From assembly GCF_019247635.1 (NCBI RefSeq), contig NZ_JAFBAR010000079.1, forward strand, positions 1 to 40,181: a DNA stretch of 40,181 nucleotides, written 5' to 3'. Shown in pieces: positions 26,872-35,706 of this stretch (position 1 is the stretch's first letter; each line of letters starts with the position of its first letter). The notes under the pieces are model-generated. The model saw only the letters and a program-made list of their open reading frames with translations, searched no databases and was not told the DNA's origin. A program made the position numbers and the translations under genes. Source of the stretch: Mycobacterium sp. (lineage in GTDB: Bacteria > Actinomycetota > Actinomycetes > Mycobacteriales > Mycobacteriaceae).

Positions 26872-27498
26872 GTGGCCATCGACAATCCCTACTGGGAGGC
26901 CATCAAGGATCTCGTCGAGCCCGATAGCCTGCGGGGCAATCCGGTCGTCGGCGAGTTCCGTTTGGACCGCAGCGTCGAAGAGAGCATGGCCCGCTTCCCG
27001 AATCGGCAACTGCTCATCAGGAAGTACTCCTGGACCATTCCCGACCCCGATACCGTCGCTTTTGTGGCCCAGCACGCTCACGGCGGCCTGGTCGATCCGC
27101 TCGCCGGCACGGGGTACTGGGCCTACCTGCTTGCGCAGGTGGAAGTGGACACCGTCTGCTACGACATCAACCCGGGTGCGGAACTGCACGTCAACGGTTG
27201 GCACGGCGAAGACCTCCATATGACGGTCGCAGCGAAGGACTGCGTCGAAGCCGCGGCGCTTCACCCGGACAGGACGCTATTCCTGTCGTGGCCGCCCTTT
27301 GGCCAGGACGTGGGCGCGCGTGTGTTGGCGGCCTATCGGGGGGGCCGCGTGATCTACATCGGTCAGGGCCGCGGCGGCGGGACCGGCGACGACGAGATGC
27401 ACGCGATCCTGGACCGGGACTGGACCGAAGTCGATTCCCACCGGCCTGTCCAATGGTGGGGTGTCAACGACCGGGTGAGGGTGTACCAGCGCAGCTGA
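26872..27498 (+). CDS. Putative SAM-dependent methyltransferase-like protein
   Basis: This is a 208-residue protein I do not recognise by name. A Rossmann-type SAM motif is visible: VDPLAGTGYWAYLL at about 74-87, followed by an acidic strand end, VCYDINPG, with D98. A motif-IV-like LSWPPFG is at 138-144. That recalls the (D/N/S)PP(Y/F) of amino-group DNA/RNA methyltransferases, but with Trp before PP. The next strand (GRVIYIGQGRGGGTGDDEMH) and WWGVNDRVRVYQR close the fold. It begins 8 nt after the 13E12 nuclease stop and probably has its own promoter. The target could be nucleic acid or a small molecule. The start at GTG 26872 is chosen by the -10 box. Confidence 0.6.
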   Translation: MAIDNPYWEAIKDLVEPDSLRGNPVVGEFRLDRSVEESMARFPNRQLLIRKYSWTIPDPDTVAFVAQHAHGGLVDPLAGTGYWAYLLAQVEVDTVCYDINPGAELHVNGWHGEDLHMTVAAKDCVEAAALHPDRTLFLSWPPFGQDVGARVLAAYRGGRVIYIGQGRGGGTGDDEMHAILDRDWTEVDSHRPVQWWGVNDRVRVYQRS

Positions 27499-27506
27499 GG
27501 CCTTTC

Positions 27507-27512
27507 TAGACT
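27507..27512 (+). promoter_or_regulatory. -10 box of a probable leaderless promoter (TetR gene)
   Basis: TAGACT ends 7 nt before the ATG at 27520. No Shine-Dalgarno is present, so transcription and translation may start at the same base. Confidence 0.5.
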
Positions 27513-27519
27513 CACAGCC

Positions 27520-28125
27520 ATGCGCACCCATGGGTGGGGCGGCGCCGCGCCCGCGAGTGACGAAGAGGCCGTCGAACGTATCCTCGACGCCGCGAGCAAA
27601 GCAATTGACGAGCGCGGCGGCGACATCAGGATCGCCGACGTGGCGCGAGCGCTGGGCGTGTCACGGCAGACGGTCTACAACTACTTCTCCGGGACCCCTG
27701 CGCTCCTCGAAGCGGCGGCCACGCGCTCGGGAATGAGGTTTCTGCAGCGACTGGCTGGACATCTGGCGGGCGTAACAGATCCGGTCGATGCTCTCGTGGA
27801 GAGCCTCGCCTACACGCTGGAATGGCTGCCCGGCGACAATCACGTGCAGTTGATGTTGATCCACAATTTCGCAAAGGCCTCGACGGGGGTCACGTCGGAA
27901 ATGGGAATCAGATTCGGGCACGGCCTGCTCGCGGGTCTGGACGTCGACTGGGCGGAGTTCGGGCTCGACGACGCCGACCTCGACGAACTTTCCGAGTACA
28001 CGCTGCGCATTCTGCAGTCCTTCATGATCGACCCCGGTCGACCGCCGCGTACCGGCGAGGTGCTCCGGGCCTATCTACGACGCTGGGTGGCACCCGTCTT
28101 GTCCTCCGAGATGACGCTGGATTGA
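27520..28125 (+). CDS. TetR/AcrR-family transcriptional regulator
   Basis: This is a 201-residue TetR-type repressor. The N-terminal HTH is clear at about residues 36-65 (IADVARALGVSRQTVYNYF). The C-terminal ligand domain is helical and less conserved. It resembles M. tuberculosis Rv0328, a 200-residue TetR protein in the same general neighbourhood. The ligand is unknown. The gene lies 40 nt upstream of the deacylase gene on the same strand and may regulate it or itself. Confidence 0.88.
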   Translation: MRTHGWGGAAPASDEEAVERILDAASKAIDERGGDIRIADVARALGVSRQTVYNYFSGTPALLEAAATRSGMRFLQRLAGHLAGVTDPVDALVESLAYTLEWLPGDNHVQLMLIHNFAKASTGVTSEMGIRFGHGLLAGLDVDWAEFGLDDADLDELSEYTLRILQSFMIDPGRPPRTGEVLRAYLRRWVAPVLSSEMTLD

Positions 28126-28165
28126 CATTTCCGATAAACTGTCCAGCCAAGTGGAGGTGGTTGCT

Positions 28166-29953
28166 TTGCCGTTCGATGCGGTTCTCACCAACGGGCGATG
28201 GTTTGACGGGACCGGCGGGCCCTCGGCGATTCGCAACGTCGGCATCCGCGACGGCAGAATCGCCGCCGTGACCCCGGACTCCCTCGACACCGCTGGCTGC
28301 CCGAATGTCGTTGATGCCCAAGGGAAATGGGTGATCCCCGGCATCATCGACATCCACACCCACTACGACGCCGAGGTGTTGGCGGCCCCGTCGTTGTCGG
28401 AATCGCTGCGGCATGGCGTCACCACGATCGTGATGGGGTCGTGCTCGCTGTCGACCGTCCACGTCGACGCCGGCGATGCCGCCGACCTGTTCGGCCGGGT
28501 GGAAGCAATCCCGCACGAGCACGTGGTCCGTATTGTCGGCGAACACAAGTCGTGGACCAGCGCGCAGGAGTACGTCGAGGCCCTCGAGTCGCTGCCGTTG
28601 GGGCCCAACGTGACCGCCTTCCTCGGCCATTCCGATATGCGCGCCGCCGCGATGGGTCTGGACCGGGCAACCCGCAAGGACGTCCGGCCCACCGCGACAG
28701 AGCAGGCCCGGATGGAAGACATGCTGGCCGAGGCGCTCAACGCCGGGTTCATCGGAATGTCCTCGCAGCAACTGCTTTTCGACAAGATAGACGGCGAAAC
28801 CTGCCGATCGCGTACCCTGCCCTCGACGTATGCGAAAGCCCGCGAGCTGCGTCGGCTCAAGTCACTGCTGCGCCGGACGGGCCGCACTCTGCAGTCTGGG
28901 CCCGACATCACGCATCCGCAGAACATCGTCTCGCAGGCTTTTCAGTCCCTGGGGATCCGGCGGCCCCGGCTGAAGACCAGCCTGTTGGCGGCGGCGGACA
29001 TGAAGTCGTCACGGGGTGCGATGTGGTTGACGAGCACGCTGTCTGCCATCGTGAACCGGCTTGGCGGTGACTTCCGCTTCCAGCACCTGCCCGTGCCTTT
29101 CGAGGTGTACGCCGACGGGATCGACCTGGTGGTGTTCGAGGAGTTCGGATCGGGCGCCGCGGCGCTGCATCTCAAGGACGAACTCGAACGCAACGAGCTA
29201 CTGCGTGACCAGGAGTACCGGCGGCGGTTCCGCAAGGACTACGACAACAAGCACGGCCCGCGCGCGTGGCACCGGGACTTCTTCGACGCCGAAATCGTGT
29301 CGTGCCCGGACGAATCGCTGGTGGGCAAGTCCTTCGGCCAGGTCGGGGAGGAGCGCGGTGGACTGCATCCGGTCGACGCCTTCCTCGACCTGGTGCTCGA
29401 GTACGGCACCGATGTCCGTTGGCGCACGACGATTTCCAACCATCGCCCGCAGATGCTGCGCCGGCTGGCCCGCCAGAGCGGCCTGCAGATGGGCTTTTCC
29501 GACGCGGGAGCGCACCTGCGGAATATGGCGTTCTACAACTGCGGACTGCGTCTGCTCCGGCACGTGCGGGACGCCGAAAACGCGGGCCGGCCGTTCATGT
29601 CCGTCGAGCAGGCCGTGCACCGGCTCACCGGAGAGCTTGCCGACTGGTACGGGCTGGACGCCGGTCACCTCCGCGTCGGCGACTGGGCTGACCTGGCGGT
29701 AATCGATCCGCAGCGCCTCGACGCGTCGCTGGATTCCTACCATGAAGCCAATGTTGCTGCCTATGGCGGACTTTCACGCATGGTGAACCGCAACGATCAG
29801 ACGGTCAACGCCGTCTTCGTCTCCGGCAGCGAGGTGTTCCGGGACGGGCAGCCCACCGAGCTCCTCGGACGCGAGCGCACCGGCGGCTTCCTCCGTGCCG
29901 GGGGCCGGCCGCGCAACGTGCCTCGGACAACCGCGGGACGTGTCACGGCGTAG
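28166..29953 (+). CDS. N-acyl-D-amino-acid deacylase / amidohydrolase family 3
   Basis: This is a metal-dependent amidohydrolase of about 595 residues, of the D-aminoacylase type, which cleaves N-acyl-D-amino acids or related amides. The metal-binding HxH sits in GIIDIHTHYD near residue 65, after the usual N-terminal beta-sandwich (VLTNGRWFDGTG). MGSCSLS and the C-terminal FSDAGAHLRNMAFYNCGLRLL provide the other expected active-site region, with the catalytic Asp. I prefer the TTG at 28166 because GGAGG lies 8 nt upstream, but the frame stays open from the GTG at 28151. The last 11 nt overlap the convergent udgA gene. Substrate is not predictable from sequence. Confidence 0.82.
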   Translation: MPFDAVLTNGRWFDGTGGPSAIRNVGIRDGRIAAVTPDSLDTAGCPNVVDAQGKWVIPGIIDIHTHYDAEVLAAPSLSESLRHGVTTIVMGSCSLSTVHVDAGDAADLFGRVEAIPHEHVVRIVGEHKSWTSAQEYVEALESLPLGPNVTAFLGHSDMRAAAMGLDRATRKDVRPTATEQARMEDMLAEALNAGFIGMSSQQLLFDKIDGETCRSRTLPSTYAKARELRRLKSLLRRTGRTLQSGPDITHPQNIVSQAFQSLGIRRPRLKTSLLAAADMKSSRGAMWLTSTLSAIVNRLGGDFRFQHLPVPFEVYADGIDLVVFEEFGSGAAALHLKDELERNELLRDQEYRRRFRKDYDNKHGPRAWHRDFFDAEIVSCPDESLVGKSFGQVGEERGGLHPVDAFLDLVLEYGTDVRWRTTISNHRPQMLRRLARQSGLQMGFSDAGAHLRNMAFYNCGLRLLRHVRDAENAGRPFMSVEQAVHRLTGELADWYGLDAGHLRVGDWADLAVIDPQRLDASLDSYHEANVAAYGGLSRMVNRNDQTVNAVFVSGSEVFRDGQPTELLGRERTGGFLRAGGRPRNVPRTTAGRVTA

Positions 29954-31274
29954 GCCGTGACACTCCCAGCCTGAACACTCGCCACCCCGCCTCTTGCCAG
30001 CGGCCCACGTCAAGGCAATTGCGGCCGTCGACGACGACCTGCGCGCGTACCTGGTCGGCAAGGTCGTGCGGGTCGAGCTCGGTGAACTCCTGCCATTCGG
30101 TCAGCACCAACACCGCATCCGCACGCTCGCAGGCCTCCGCCACCGAAACCGCGTAGTTCAGCGTGGGGAACTGGCGGCGCGCGTTGTCCAGAGCCTTCGG
30201 GTCGTACACATTAACCGCGGCGCCGTTGAGCTGTAGCTGCCCGGCGACGTTCAGTGCGGGCGAGTCACGCACGTCGTCGGATTCGGGTTTGAATGCGGCT
30301 CCCAGGACGGCGATGTTGGCCCCCAGCAACGAACCGCCGCACGCCGCTGTGGCCAGCTCGACCATCCGGGTACGGCGGCGCATGTTGATGCTGTCCACCT
30401 CGCGCAGGAACGTCAGGGCCTGGTTGGCTCCCAGCTCGCCGGCGCGGGCCATGAACGCGCGGATGTCCTTGGGTAGGCAGCCGCCCCCGAAACCCAAACC
30501 TGCATTGAGACACTGGCGCCCGATCCGCGGATCGTAGCCAAGCGCGTCGGCCAACACCGCCACGTCGGCCCCCGCGGCCTCGCACACCTCGGACACCGCG
30601 TTGATAAACGAAATCTTGGTCGCCAGAAAGGCATTGGCGGAAACCTTGACCAACTCCGCCGTCTGCAAGTCGGTAACCAGGAACGGCACATCCGCCTCCA
30701 ACAGCGGCGCATATAATTCGCGCACGGCTGGCTCCGCGCGCATCGAATCATGTTGCACGCCAAGCACAATCCGATCGGGGTTCAGCGTGTCGCGCACGGC
30801 GTAGCCCTCGCGCAGGAACTCTGGATTCCAAGCGATTTCGACGTCGACTCCCGGGGCCGCCAGCGCCGCGGCCCGCTCGCCCAACTCGACTGCCGTGCCC
30901 ACGGGGACCGTCGACTTGCCGACAAGCACAGCTGACCTGGTCAGCCGGGGCACCAGTGCGTCGATGACGGCGTGGACGTGGCACAGGTCAGCGCCGTACT
31001 CACCCCTCTTCTGCGGTGTGCCAACCCCGAGGAAATGCACATCGGCGAACTCGGCGGCCAGGTCGTAGTCGGTGGTGAACCGCAGCCGTCCCGCAGCGAG
31101 GTTGTTGGTCAACAGCTTTCGCAGGCCGGGCTCGTAGAACGGAATGTCACCACCAGAGAGCTTGGCGACCTTACCCGGGTCGATATCGACCCCGATTACC
31201 TCGTGCCCCAGCTCCGCCATCCCGACGGCGTGGGTGGCACCCAAATACCCCGTGCCAAAGACGGTGCATCGCAT
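29943..31274 (-). CDS. udgA: UDP-glucose 6-dehydrogenase UdgA
   Basis: This enzyme oxidises UDP-glucose to UDP-glucuronate with two NAD+ per turn. The protein has 443 residues, equal to M. tuberculosis UdgA (Rv0322). It shows the Rossmann motif GTGYLG at 7-12, VGTPQ at 84-88, NPEFLREG at 150-157 and the catalytic Cys266 in GFGGGCLPKD. The C-terminal UDP-sugar binding domain is complete. The start ATG at 31274 has GGTGG just upstream. In M. tuberculosis it lies next to dcd; here two paralogous membrane-protein genes sit between them. The gene ends inside the tail of the deacylase gene on the other strand. Confidence 0.95.
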   Translation of the reverse strand: MRCTVFGTGYLGATHAVGMAELGHEVIGVDIDPGKVAKLSGGDIPFYEPGLRKLLTNNLAAGRLRFTTDYDLAAEFADVHFLGVGTPQKRGEYGADLCHVHAVIDALVPRLTRSAVLVGKSTVPVGTAVELGERAAALAAPGVDVEIAWNPEFLREGYAVRDTLNPDRIVLGVQHDSMRAEPAVRELYAPLLEADVPFLVTDLQTAELVKVSANAFLATKISFINAVSEVCEAAGADVAVLADALGYDPRIGRQCLNAGLGFGGGCLPKDIRAFMARAGELGANQALTFLREVDSINMRRRTRMVELATAACGGSLLGANIAVLGAAFKPESDDVRDSPALNVAGQLQLNGAAVNVYDPKALDNARRQFPTLNYAVSVAEACERADAVLVLTEWQEFTELDPHDLADQVRAQVVVDGRNCLDVGRWQEAGWRVFRLGVSRPTP

Positions 31275-31355
31275 ACCACCGTGTGTAGGTGGCCGCGATG
31301 AGCTAACTGCATCGCGACGCTGAGCGGGAGGCGAACGGCAGGTGACAGGTGGCCG

Positions 31356-32756
31356 CTAGCGGTGTCCGAACCCGCCGTGACCGTGACCCCCGCCACCGGG
31401 GAATCCGCCGCCGCCGTGACCACCGCCTCCGAACGGACCTCCGATGACAGGCCCACCGAAGATCGGCAACGGGATCGGTACGGGAATGGGCGCCACCGGT
31501 ACCGGGGCAGGGGCCGCGGGGGCGGGCACGGCAGGAGCGGGCGCCGCCGGAGCGGGGGCATCCGGAACCGGGGCCGGAGCGTCCGGGACCGTGGCGGCCG
31601 GCGCCGGAGCCTCGGGCACGGAAACCGGGGCAGGGGCCGGTGCCTGCGGCACGGAAGCGGGAACCTGGGCCTCCGGCGCCGGTGCCGCCGGTGCTGGAGC
31701 GGCCGGTGCGGGAGCGGCCGGTGCGGCCGGGGCTACGGGGGCCGCTTGCGTCGGCGCCACGACGCTCTGACCGGGATCGGGCCGCACGCCGGCCGTTGTC
31801 CGGATGCTGACGGCCAGCGAAACAACCAGCGCCACAACACCGATGATGAAGATCGATGCCAGCACACTGCCTAGCAACAAGAACGGCTTCCGCTCGGCTT
31901 CGCCGACGACAACCGTCTGGGTGCCGGTGAATTCGTCCGGGGTGGCGCTGTAGGCGAGGGAGCTGTCGTACTCACCGGCGGGCACGTCAAAGTAGTTGGG
32001 GGCCAACGCGTATGAGTCCATGGCGCCGGTTCCGGGATCCTGCGCGTAGGCACGCGCCGCGGTGGACGACGCGAAAAGCGGCGCGTTGGCCGATGCCAGC
32101 GCCGCTCCCCGGGCCAGCGCGGCAGCCGGTTCGTCGGGCGCGGTCAACGGAAGCGATGTCGCCGCCTCCAGCGCCGGCTTGATGAGCGGGATGTCGATAC
32201 CGGAGCCAACCACCAACACCCCGTCGGGACGGGTGTCCAGCTCTTCGGCGTCGGAAACCATGGCGGCCAACTGGGCCACTGCGGTGTCGTCGTCATCGGC
32301 CAGCGCCTGCCGGTGCACGTCGGCAATCGACCCGTCGGCCGTGTCGACGATCGCCAGGGTCGCGGTATCGGGCTCGATGAACAGCAGCGCGGTTTGGGTG
32401 TAGTTGGTTTCGCTGCCGACGGCGTGAGCCAACGCGGCCGCGGCCAGAAACGCCGAGACCAGCATGACGTTCTCGACCTTGTGGACGGCCAACGCGTCGC
32501 GCAGTGCCGCCGCCTCGAGAGGATCGGTCCAGGTCACACCGGTCGACGTCAGCTGGTAGCCGCCCTGAGCGGCTCCCTCACGCGTGCCCAGGATCGCCGA
32601 GACGACCTGGTTGGCCGCGCTGGCATTTGCTGTATCCGAGTCCCCCGCGACTTCGAAATTGTCCTCTTCCACGGTGGCGCCGTCGCCGTTTTCGCCTTCG
32701 ACCAGCACCATCCGAACTGCCGTTGGCGCCATCGACACGCCTAGTACGGTGTCCAC
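31356..32756 (-). CDS. DUF7159-like membrane protein with degenerate Hsp70-type domain (copy 1)
   Basis: This is a 466-residue protein of a mycobacterial family I associate with DUF7159 and with M. tuberculosis Rv0312/Rv0314c-type proteins. Residues 1-235 align by eye with the DnaK ATPase motifs: VLGVSMAPTAVRMVLVEGE at the phosphate-1 position, LVSAFLAAAALAHAVG at [26 protein letters not shown] at phosphate-2, and VLVVGSGIDIP plus ARGAALA at the adenosine site. The catalytic Asp and Gly residues are lost. One transmembrane helix at about 291-317 is followed by a Pro/Ala-rich, then Gly/His-rich outer tail ending GGFGHR. The GTG start has GGGGGAG just upstream. The paralogue lies directly upstream in the same direction. 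Confidence 0.78.
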   Translation of the reverse strand: MDTVLGVSMAPTAVRMVLVEGENGDGATVEEDNFEVAGDSDTANASAANQVVSAILGTREGAAQGGYQLTSTGVTWTDPLEAAALRDALAVHKVENVMLVSAFLAAAALAHAVGSETNYTQTALLFIEPDTATLAIVDTADGSIADVHRQALADDDDTAVAQLAAMVSDAEELDTRPDGVLVVGSGIDIPLIKPALEAATSLPLTAPDEPAAALARGAALASANAPLFASSTAARAYAQDPGTGAMDSYALAPNYFDVPAGEYDSSLAYSATPDEFTGTQTVVVGEAERKPFLLLGSVLASIFIIGVVALVVSLAVSIRTTAGVRPDPGQSVVAPTQAAPVAPAAPAAPAPAAPAPAAPAPEAQVPASVPQAPAPAPVSVPEAPAPAATVPDAPAPVPDAPAPAAPAPAVPAPAAPAPVPVAPIPVPIPLPIFGGPVIGGPFGGGGHGGGGFPGGGGHGHGGFGHR

Positions 32757-32861
32757 AACTCCCCCAATAGTCGTTCGCTAGCTGATGTCGCGGGCTCCCA
32801 GCCCGCATTCCCCGTTACCGCGATTTTACCCTCGATCCGCCGGTGCACCCCTGGGGCGGAT

Positions 32862-34619
32862 TTAGCGGTGGCCCCCGCCATGGCCGCCGCCGCTGTGGCC
32901 ACCGCCGAACCCGCCGCCCCCGCCGAAGCCGCCACCCCCGCCGCCGAAGCCACCGCCACCACCGAAGCCGCCGTGGCCCCCACCAAAGCCGGGGAACCCA
33001 CCGCCGCCACCGAACGGACCGCTACCGCCGAAGGGACCGCCACCGCCGAAGGGACCGCCCTCGCCGCCGTCACCGTGTCCGCCGCCGAAGGGACCGCCTC
33101 CGAACGGACCGCCACTGCCCGGTTCCACCGGCCCACCGGGTAGGCCACCGTGCCCACCGCCGCCAAACGGACCGCCGCGTCCCGGAATCTCGGGCTCGCC
33201 GCCGGGAGTGTGCGACGGATCCAGCTCCGGGGGAGTTCCGCGGAAGGGCGACTGCGGCTCCGGGCCGCCGAAGCCGGGTTGCATCCCGCGAGGTTGGGGG
33301 AGCTGCGGCAGCACGGGCGCCACCCGCACCGGAACCTGTGGCAACTGCGGGCGAATCGCCTCCTGAGGAAGGGGCGCCTCGATGCGCGGGACCACGATCG
33401 GCACCGGCGGAACGACGACCGGCGCGGGCTCCACCGGAGCCACTGGCGCAGGAACCGCCGGGGCCGCCGGCATCGGAGCCGCCACTTGAGGGGCCACCGC
33501 ACGCGGGGCCACCGCCGGCGCCGGCAAGCTGAACTTCGGGCGTGGGGCCGACGCCTCCGTCGGCACCAGCGCCTGCTGGGTCGGCACTACCAGGTGGTTT
33601 TCGCTGGGGCTGGGTTGTAAAGCGACGGCCGGGCGAATTCTGATCGCCAGCGCAATCTCCAGGGCCACGACCGCGCTGATGACGACCACCGCCGCCGCGC
33701 TGCCGAGCAGCAGGACGGGCCTGCGCCGTTGCTGGCTTTCGGCGGGAGCCCCGCCAAGCAGAACTGTGTCGATGTCGTCGTCGTCCGCGACAGCGCTGTA
33801 GCCGCGGATTTCCCCACCGTCGTCGGCTGCGGGACCCTCGGGCGCGCGAAGGTAGTCGGCCAGGGCAAGGGATTCGAGGGAACCGGTGCCTGCGTCCTGT
33901 GCGTAGGCGAGCGCAGCCGTCGACGACACGAATAGTGGTGCGTTCGCCGAGGCCAACGCCGCGCCCCGGGCCAGTGCCGTCTCCTGGTCCTCCGGCACGC
34001 TCACCGTCAGCGATGTCGCCGCCTCCAGAACGGGCTTGATCACGGTCACGTCGATGCCGGAACCGCCGACCACGTACAGGCCGTCCGGGCAAGTCTCCAT
34101 GGACTCCGCATCGGCAACCATCGCGACCAGTTCGGCCACCGCCGTGGCGTCGTCGTCGGACAATGCGTGATGGCTGAGTTCGCAAATCGACCCGTCGGCG
34201 CTGTCCACCACCGCCAAGGTCGCGGTGTCGGGCTCGACGAACAACACCGCGGTGCGTTCGTAACCAACGGCTCCGCCGACCGACTGTCCCAGCGCCGCGG
34301 CCGCCAAGAACGCCGAGACCAGCATGACGTTCTCGACCTTGTAGGTGGCCAGCGCGTCGCGCAGGGCGGCCGCCTCGATCTGGTCGGTCCAGGTCACGCC
34401 GATGGAGGACAGCCGCACGCCGGCATCGACCGCACCTTCGCGGGTGCCCAGAATGGCGGAAAGCACCCGGGTGTGCGCGCTGTCGGTGGGGGCGTCATCA
34501 TCCGCCGCGGTGACCCGGAAATTGTCTTCCTCGACGATCAGTCCGTCGCCGTCTTCCCCCTCGACCAGCACCATGCCAACAGCTGCGGGTGCCATGGAAA
34601 CCCCGAGTACGACGTCCAA
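32862..34619 (-). CDS. DUF7159-like membrane protein with degenerate Hsp70-type domain (copy 2)
   Basis: This is a 585-residue paralogue of the downstream gene. The first 235 residues are closely similar, with the same order of altered Hsp70 motifs, including VVGGSGID at about 183-190 and ARGAALA. A transmembrane helix lies at about 301-327. The outer part is longer: a Pro/Val/Ala-rich stretch, then a Gly/Phe/His-rich tail with many GGFGGG units ending GGHR. The TTG at 34619 is chosen because it aligns with the GTG start of copy 1 and has GGGAGGGG before it. An in-frame codon at 34679 would add 20 unrelated residues. Function is unknown; tandem duplication is evident. Confidence 0.78.
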   Translation of the reverse strand: MDVVLGVSMAPAAVGMVLVEGEDGDGLIVEEDNFRVTAADDDAPTDSAHTRVLSAILGTREGAVDAGVRLSSIGVTWTDQIEAAALRDALATYKVENVMLVSAFLAAAALGQSVGGAVGYERTAVLFVEPDTATLAVVDSADGSICELSHHALSDDDATAVAELVAMVADAESMETCPDGLYVVGGSGIDVTVIKPVLEAATSLTVSVPEDQETALARGAALASANAPLFVSSTAALAYAQDAGTGSLESLALADYLRAPEGPAADDGGEIRGYSAVADDDDIDTVLLGGAPAESQQRRRPVLLLGSAAAVVVISAVVALEIALAIRIRPAVALQPSPSENHLVVPTQQALVPTEASAPRPKFSLPAPAVAPRAVAPQVAAPMPAAPAVPAPVAPVEPAPVVVPPVPIVVPRIEAPLPQEAIRPQLPQVPVRVAPVLPQLPQPRGMQPGFGGPEPQSPFRGTPPELDPSHTPGGEPEIPGRGGPFGGGGHGGLPGGPVEPGSGGPFGGGPFGGGHGDGGEGGPFGGGGPFGGSGPFGGGGGFPGFGGGHGGFGGGGGFGGGGGGFGGGGGFGGGHSGGGHGGGHR

Positions 34620-34717
34620 AACCCCTCCCAAGGTCTTCTCACCAAGCCACGGCTGCGGAGGTAACAGCCCGAACGTCAATTATCGCCGCAAACGTGTTAC
34701 GAGCGTGCACTTCGAAG

Positions 34718-35290
34718 CTATGTAGTCCTTATGAAGTTCTGATATGACCGTGACGGCGTCGGACCCCGCTGTCCCTGGTACTTGGATCCGACGCCCGAAC
34801 TGCCGTAGGGATGCTCCGCCGGGCTGGTCAATTTGAGGATGCACAGCTGGCCGATCTTCATGCCGGGCCACAGGGTGATCGGCAGGTTGGCGACGTTGGA
34901 CAACTCAAGCGTGATGTGACCGCTGAAGCCGGGATCGATGAACCCCGCGGTGGAGTGCGTCAGCAGGCCCAGCCGGCCCAGCGACGACTTGCCTTCCAGC
35001 CGTCCGGCCAGGTCTTCCGGAAGCGTGAACAGTTCGAGCGTCGAGCCGAGTACGAACTCGCCCGGGTGCAACACGAATGGTTCCCCTTCGACCGGTTCCA
35101 CCAGGCTGGTCAGCTCGTCCTGCTGCTTGGCGGGATCGATGTGGGTGTAGCGGGTGTTGTTGAAAACCCGGAACATACGGTCGAGGCGAACGTCGATGCT
35201 GGACGGCTGAACCAGGGTGTCGTCGAACGGATCGATACCCACTCGCCCCGCGGCGATTTCGGCCCTGAGGTCACGATCGGAGAGCAGCAC
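34718..35290 (-). CDS. dcd: dCTP deaminase (Dcd, dUMP-forming type)
   Basis: This enzyme deaminates dCTP; the M. tuberculosis Dcd also hydrolyses the product to dUMP, feeding thymidylate synthesis. The protein has 190 residues, the same as Rv0321. It contains [18 protein letters not shown], the trimer active-site motif [30 protein letters not shown] and the C-terminal closing segment [14 protein letters not shown]. The start is a GTG with no Shine-Dalgarno. A TACGCT -10 box 6 nt upstream indicates a leaderless mRNA. Confidence 0.96.
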   Translation of the reverse strand: MLLSDRDLRAEIAAGRVGIDPFDDTLVQPSSIDVRLDRMFRVFNNTRYTHIDPAKQQDELTSLVEPVEGEPFVLHPGEFVLGSTLELFTLPEDLAGRLEGKSSLGRLGLLTHSTAGFIDPGFSGHITLELSNVANLPITLWPGMKIGQLCILKLTSPAEHPYGSSGVGSKYQGQRGPTPSRSYQNFIRTT

Positions 35291-35296
35291 CCGCCG

Positions 35297-35302
35297 AGCG
35301 TA
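35297..35302 (-). promoter_or_regulatory. -10 box of the dcd promoter (leaderless)
   Basis: On the minus strand this reads TACGCT, matching TANNNT, and ends 6 nt before the dcd GTG at 35290. The rest of the dcd-tRNA gap (to 35577) shows no supported gene; a frame at 35271-35576 looks like noise. Confidence 0.5.
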
Positions 35303-35577
35303 GCCGTACCGCGCCGCTCAGCGGAGGTAGGCTTGCCCGCCCTTGGGGCGTGCGGTGAACGCCTGCCGCCGCCGCGAACAAGACGACCGTAGGGACAATG
35401 GCCGTAGCCAGGAACGCTGGCGACTTAGGCCGTTTCCTGGCTAATTCATGCCGGCCCCCTCGAGGCACATTACGAGGCGACGAAATAGCAAGAGGGTGAC
35501 CGGTTGCTGGTTCAAGACCCGGCGGCATCATTGACGAGCACGTCGGCGCCCGGATGCTAGCCTTTCGAGGCAGCACC

Positions 35578-35648
35578 GCCGATGTAGTTCAATGGCAGAA
35601 CATCAGCTTCCCAAGCTGAATACGCGGGTTCGATTCCCGTCATCGGCT
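35578..35648 (+). tRNA. tRNA-Gly (anticodon CCC)
   Basis: A complete cloverleaf can be drawn. The acceptor stem GCCGATG (35578-35584) pairs with CATCGGC (35641-35647), followed by discriminator T. The anticodon stem TCAGC/GCTGA encloses the loop TTCCCAA, giving anticodon CCC for GGG codons. The T-arm is CGGG-TTCGATT-CCCG. CCA is not encoded. A TAGCCT -10-like box lies at 35558-35563. The tRNA is divergent from dcd. Confidence 0.95.
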
Positions 35649-35658
35649 CCGTCATCGG

Positions 35659-35699
35659 TTCGGCGGGCTGAGGCGCTCCGCGCGCCCCAGCCCGCCGAA
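35659..35699. terminator. Bidirectional hairpin terminator between tRNA-Gly and the HdeD-like gene
   Basis: A perfect 12-bp stem (TTCGGCGGGCTG with CAGCCCGCCGAA) encloses a second 5-bp stem, GGCGC/GCGCC. It starts 10 nt after the tRNA and ends 7 nt from the stop of the convergent HdeD-like gene. It lacks a U-tract, as is common in mycobacteria, and can serve both strands. Confidence 0.8.
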
Positions 35700-35706
35700 T
35701 GGTGAG

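Noticed and set aside
35271..35576. Minus-strand 101-codon frame upstream of dcd
   Set aside because: It overlaps the dcd start and promoter, has no ribosome binding site or recognisable domain, and ends beside the tRNA gene.
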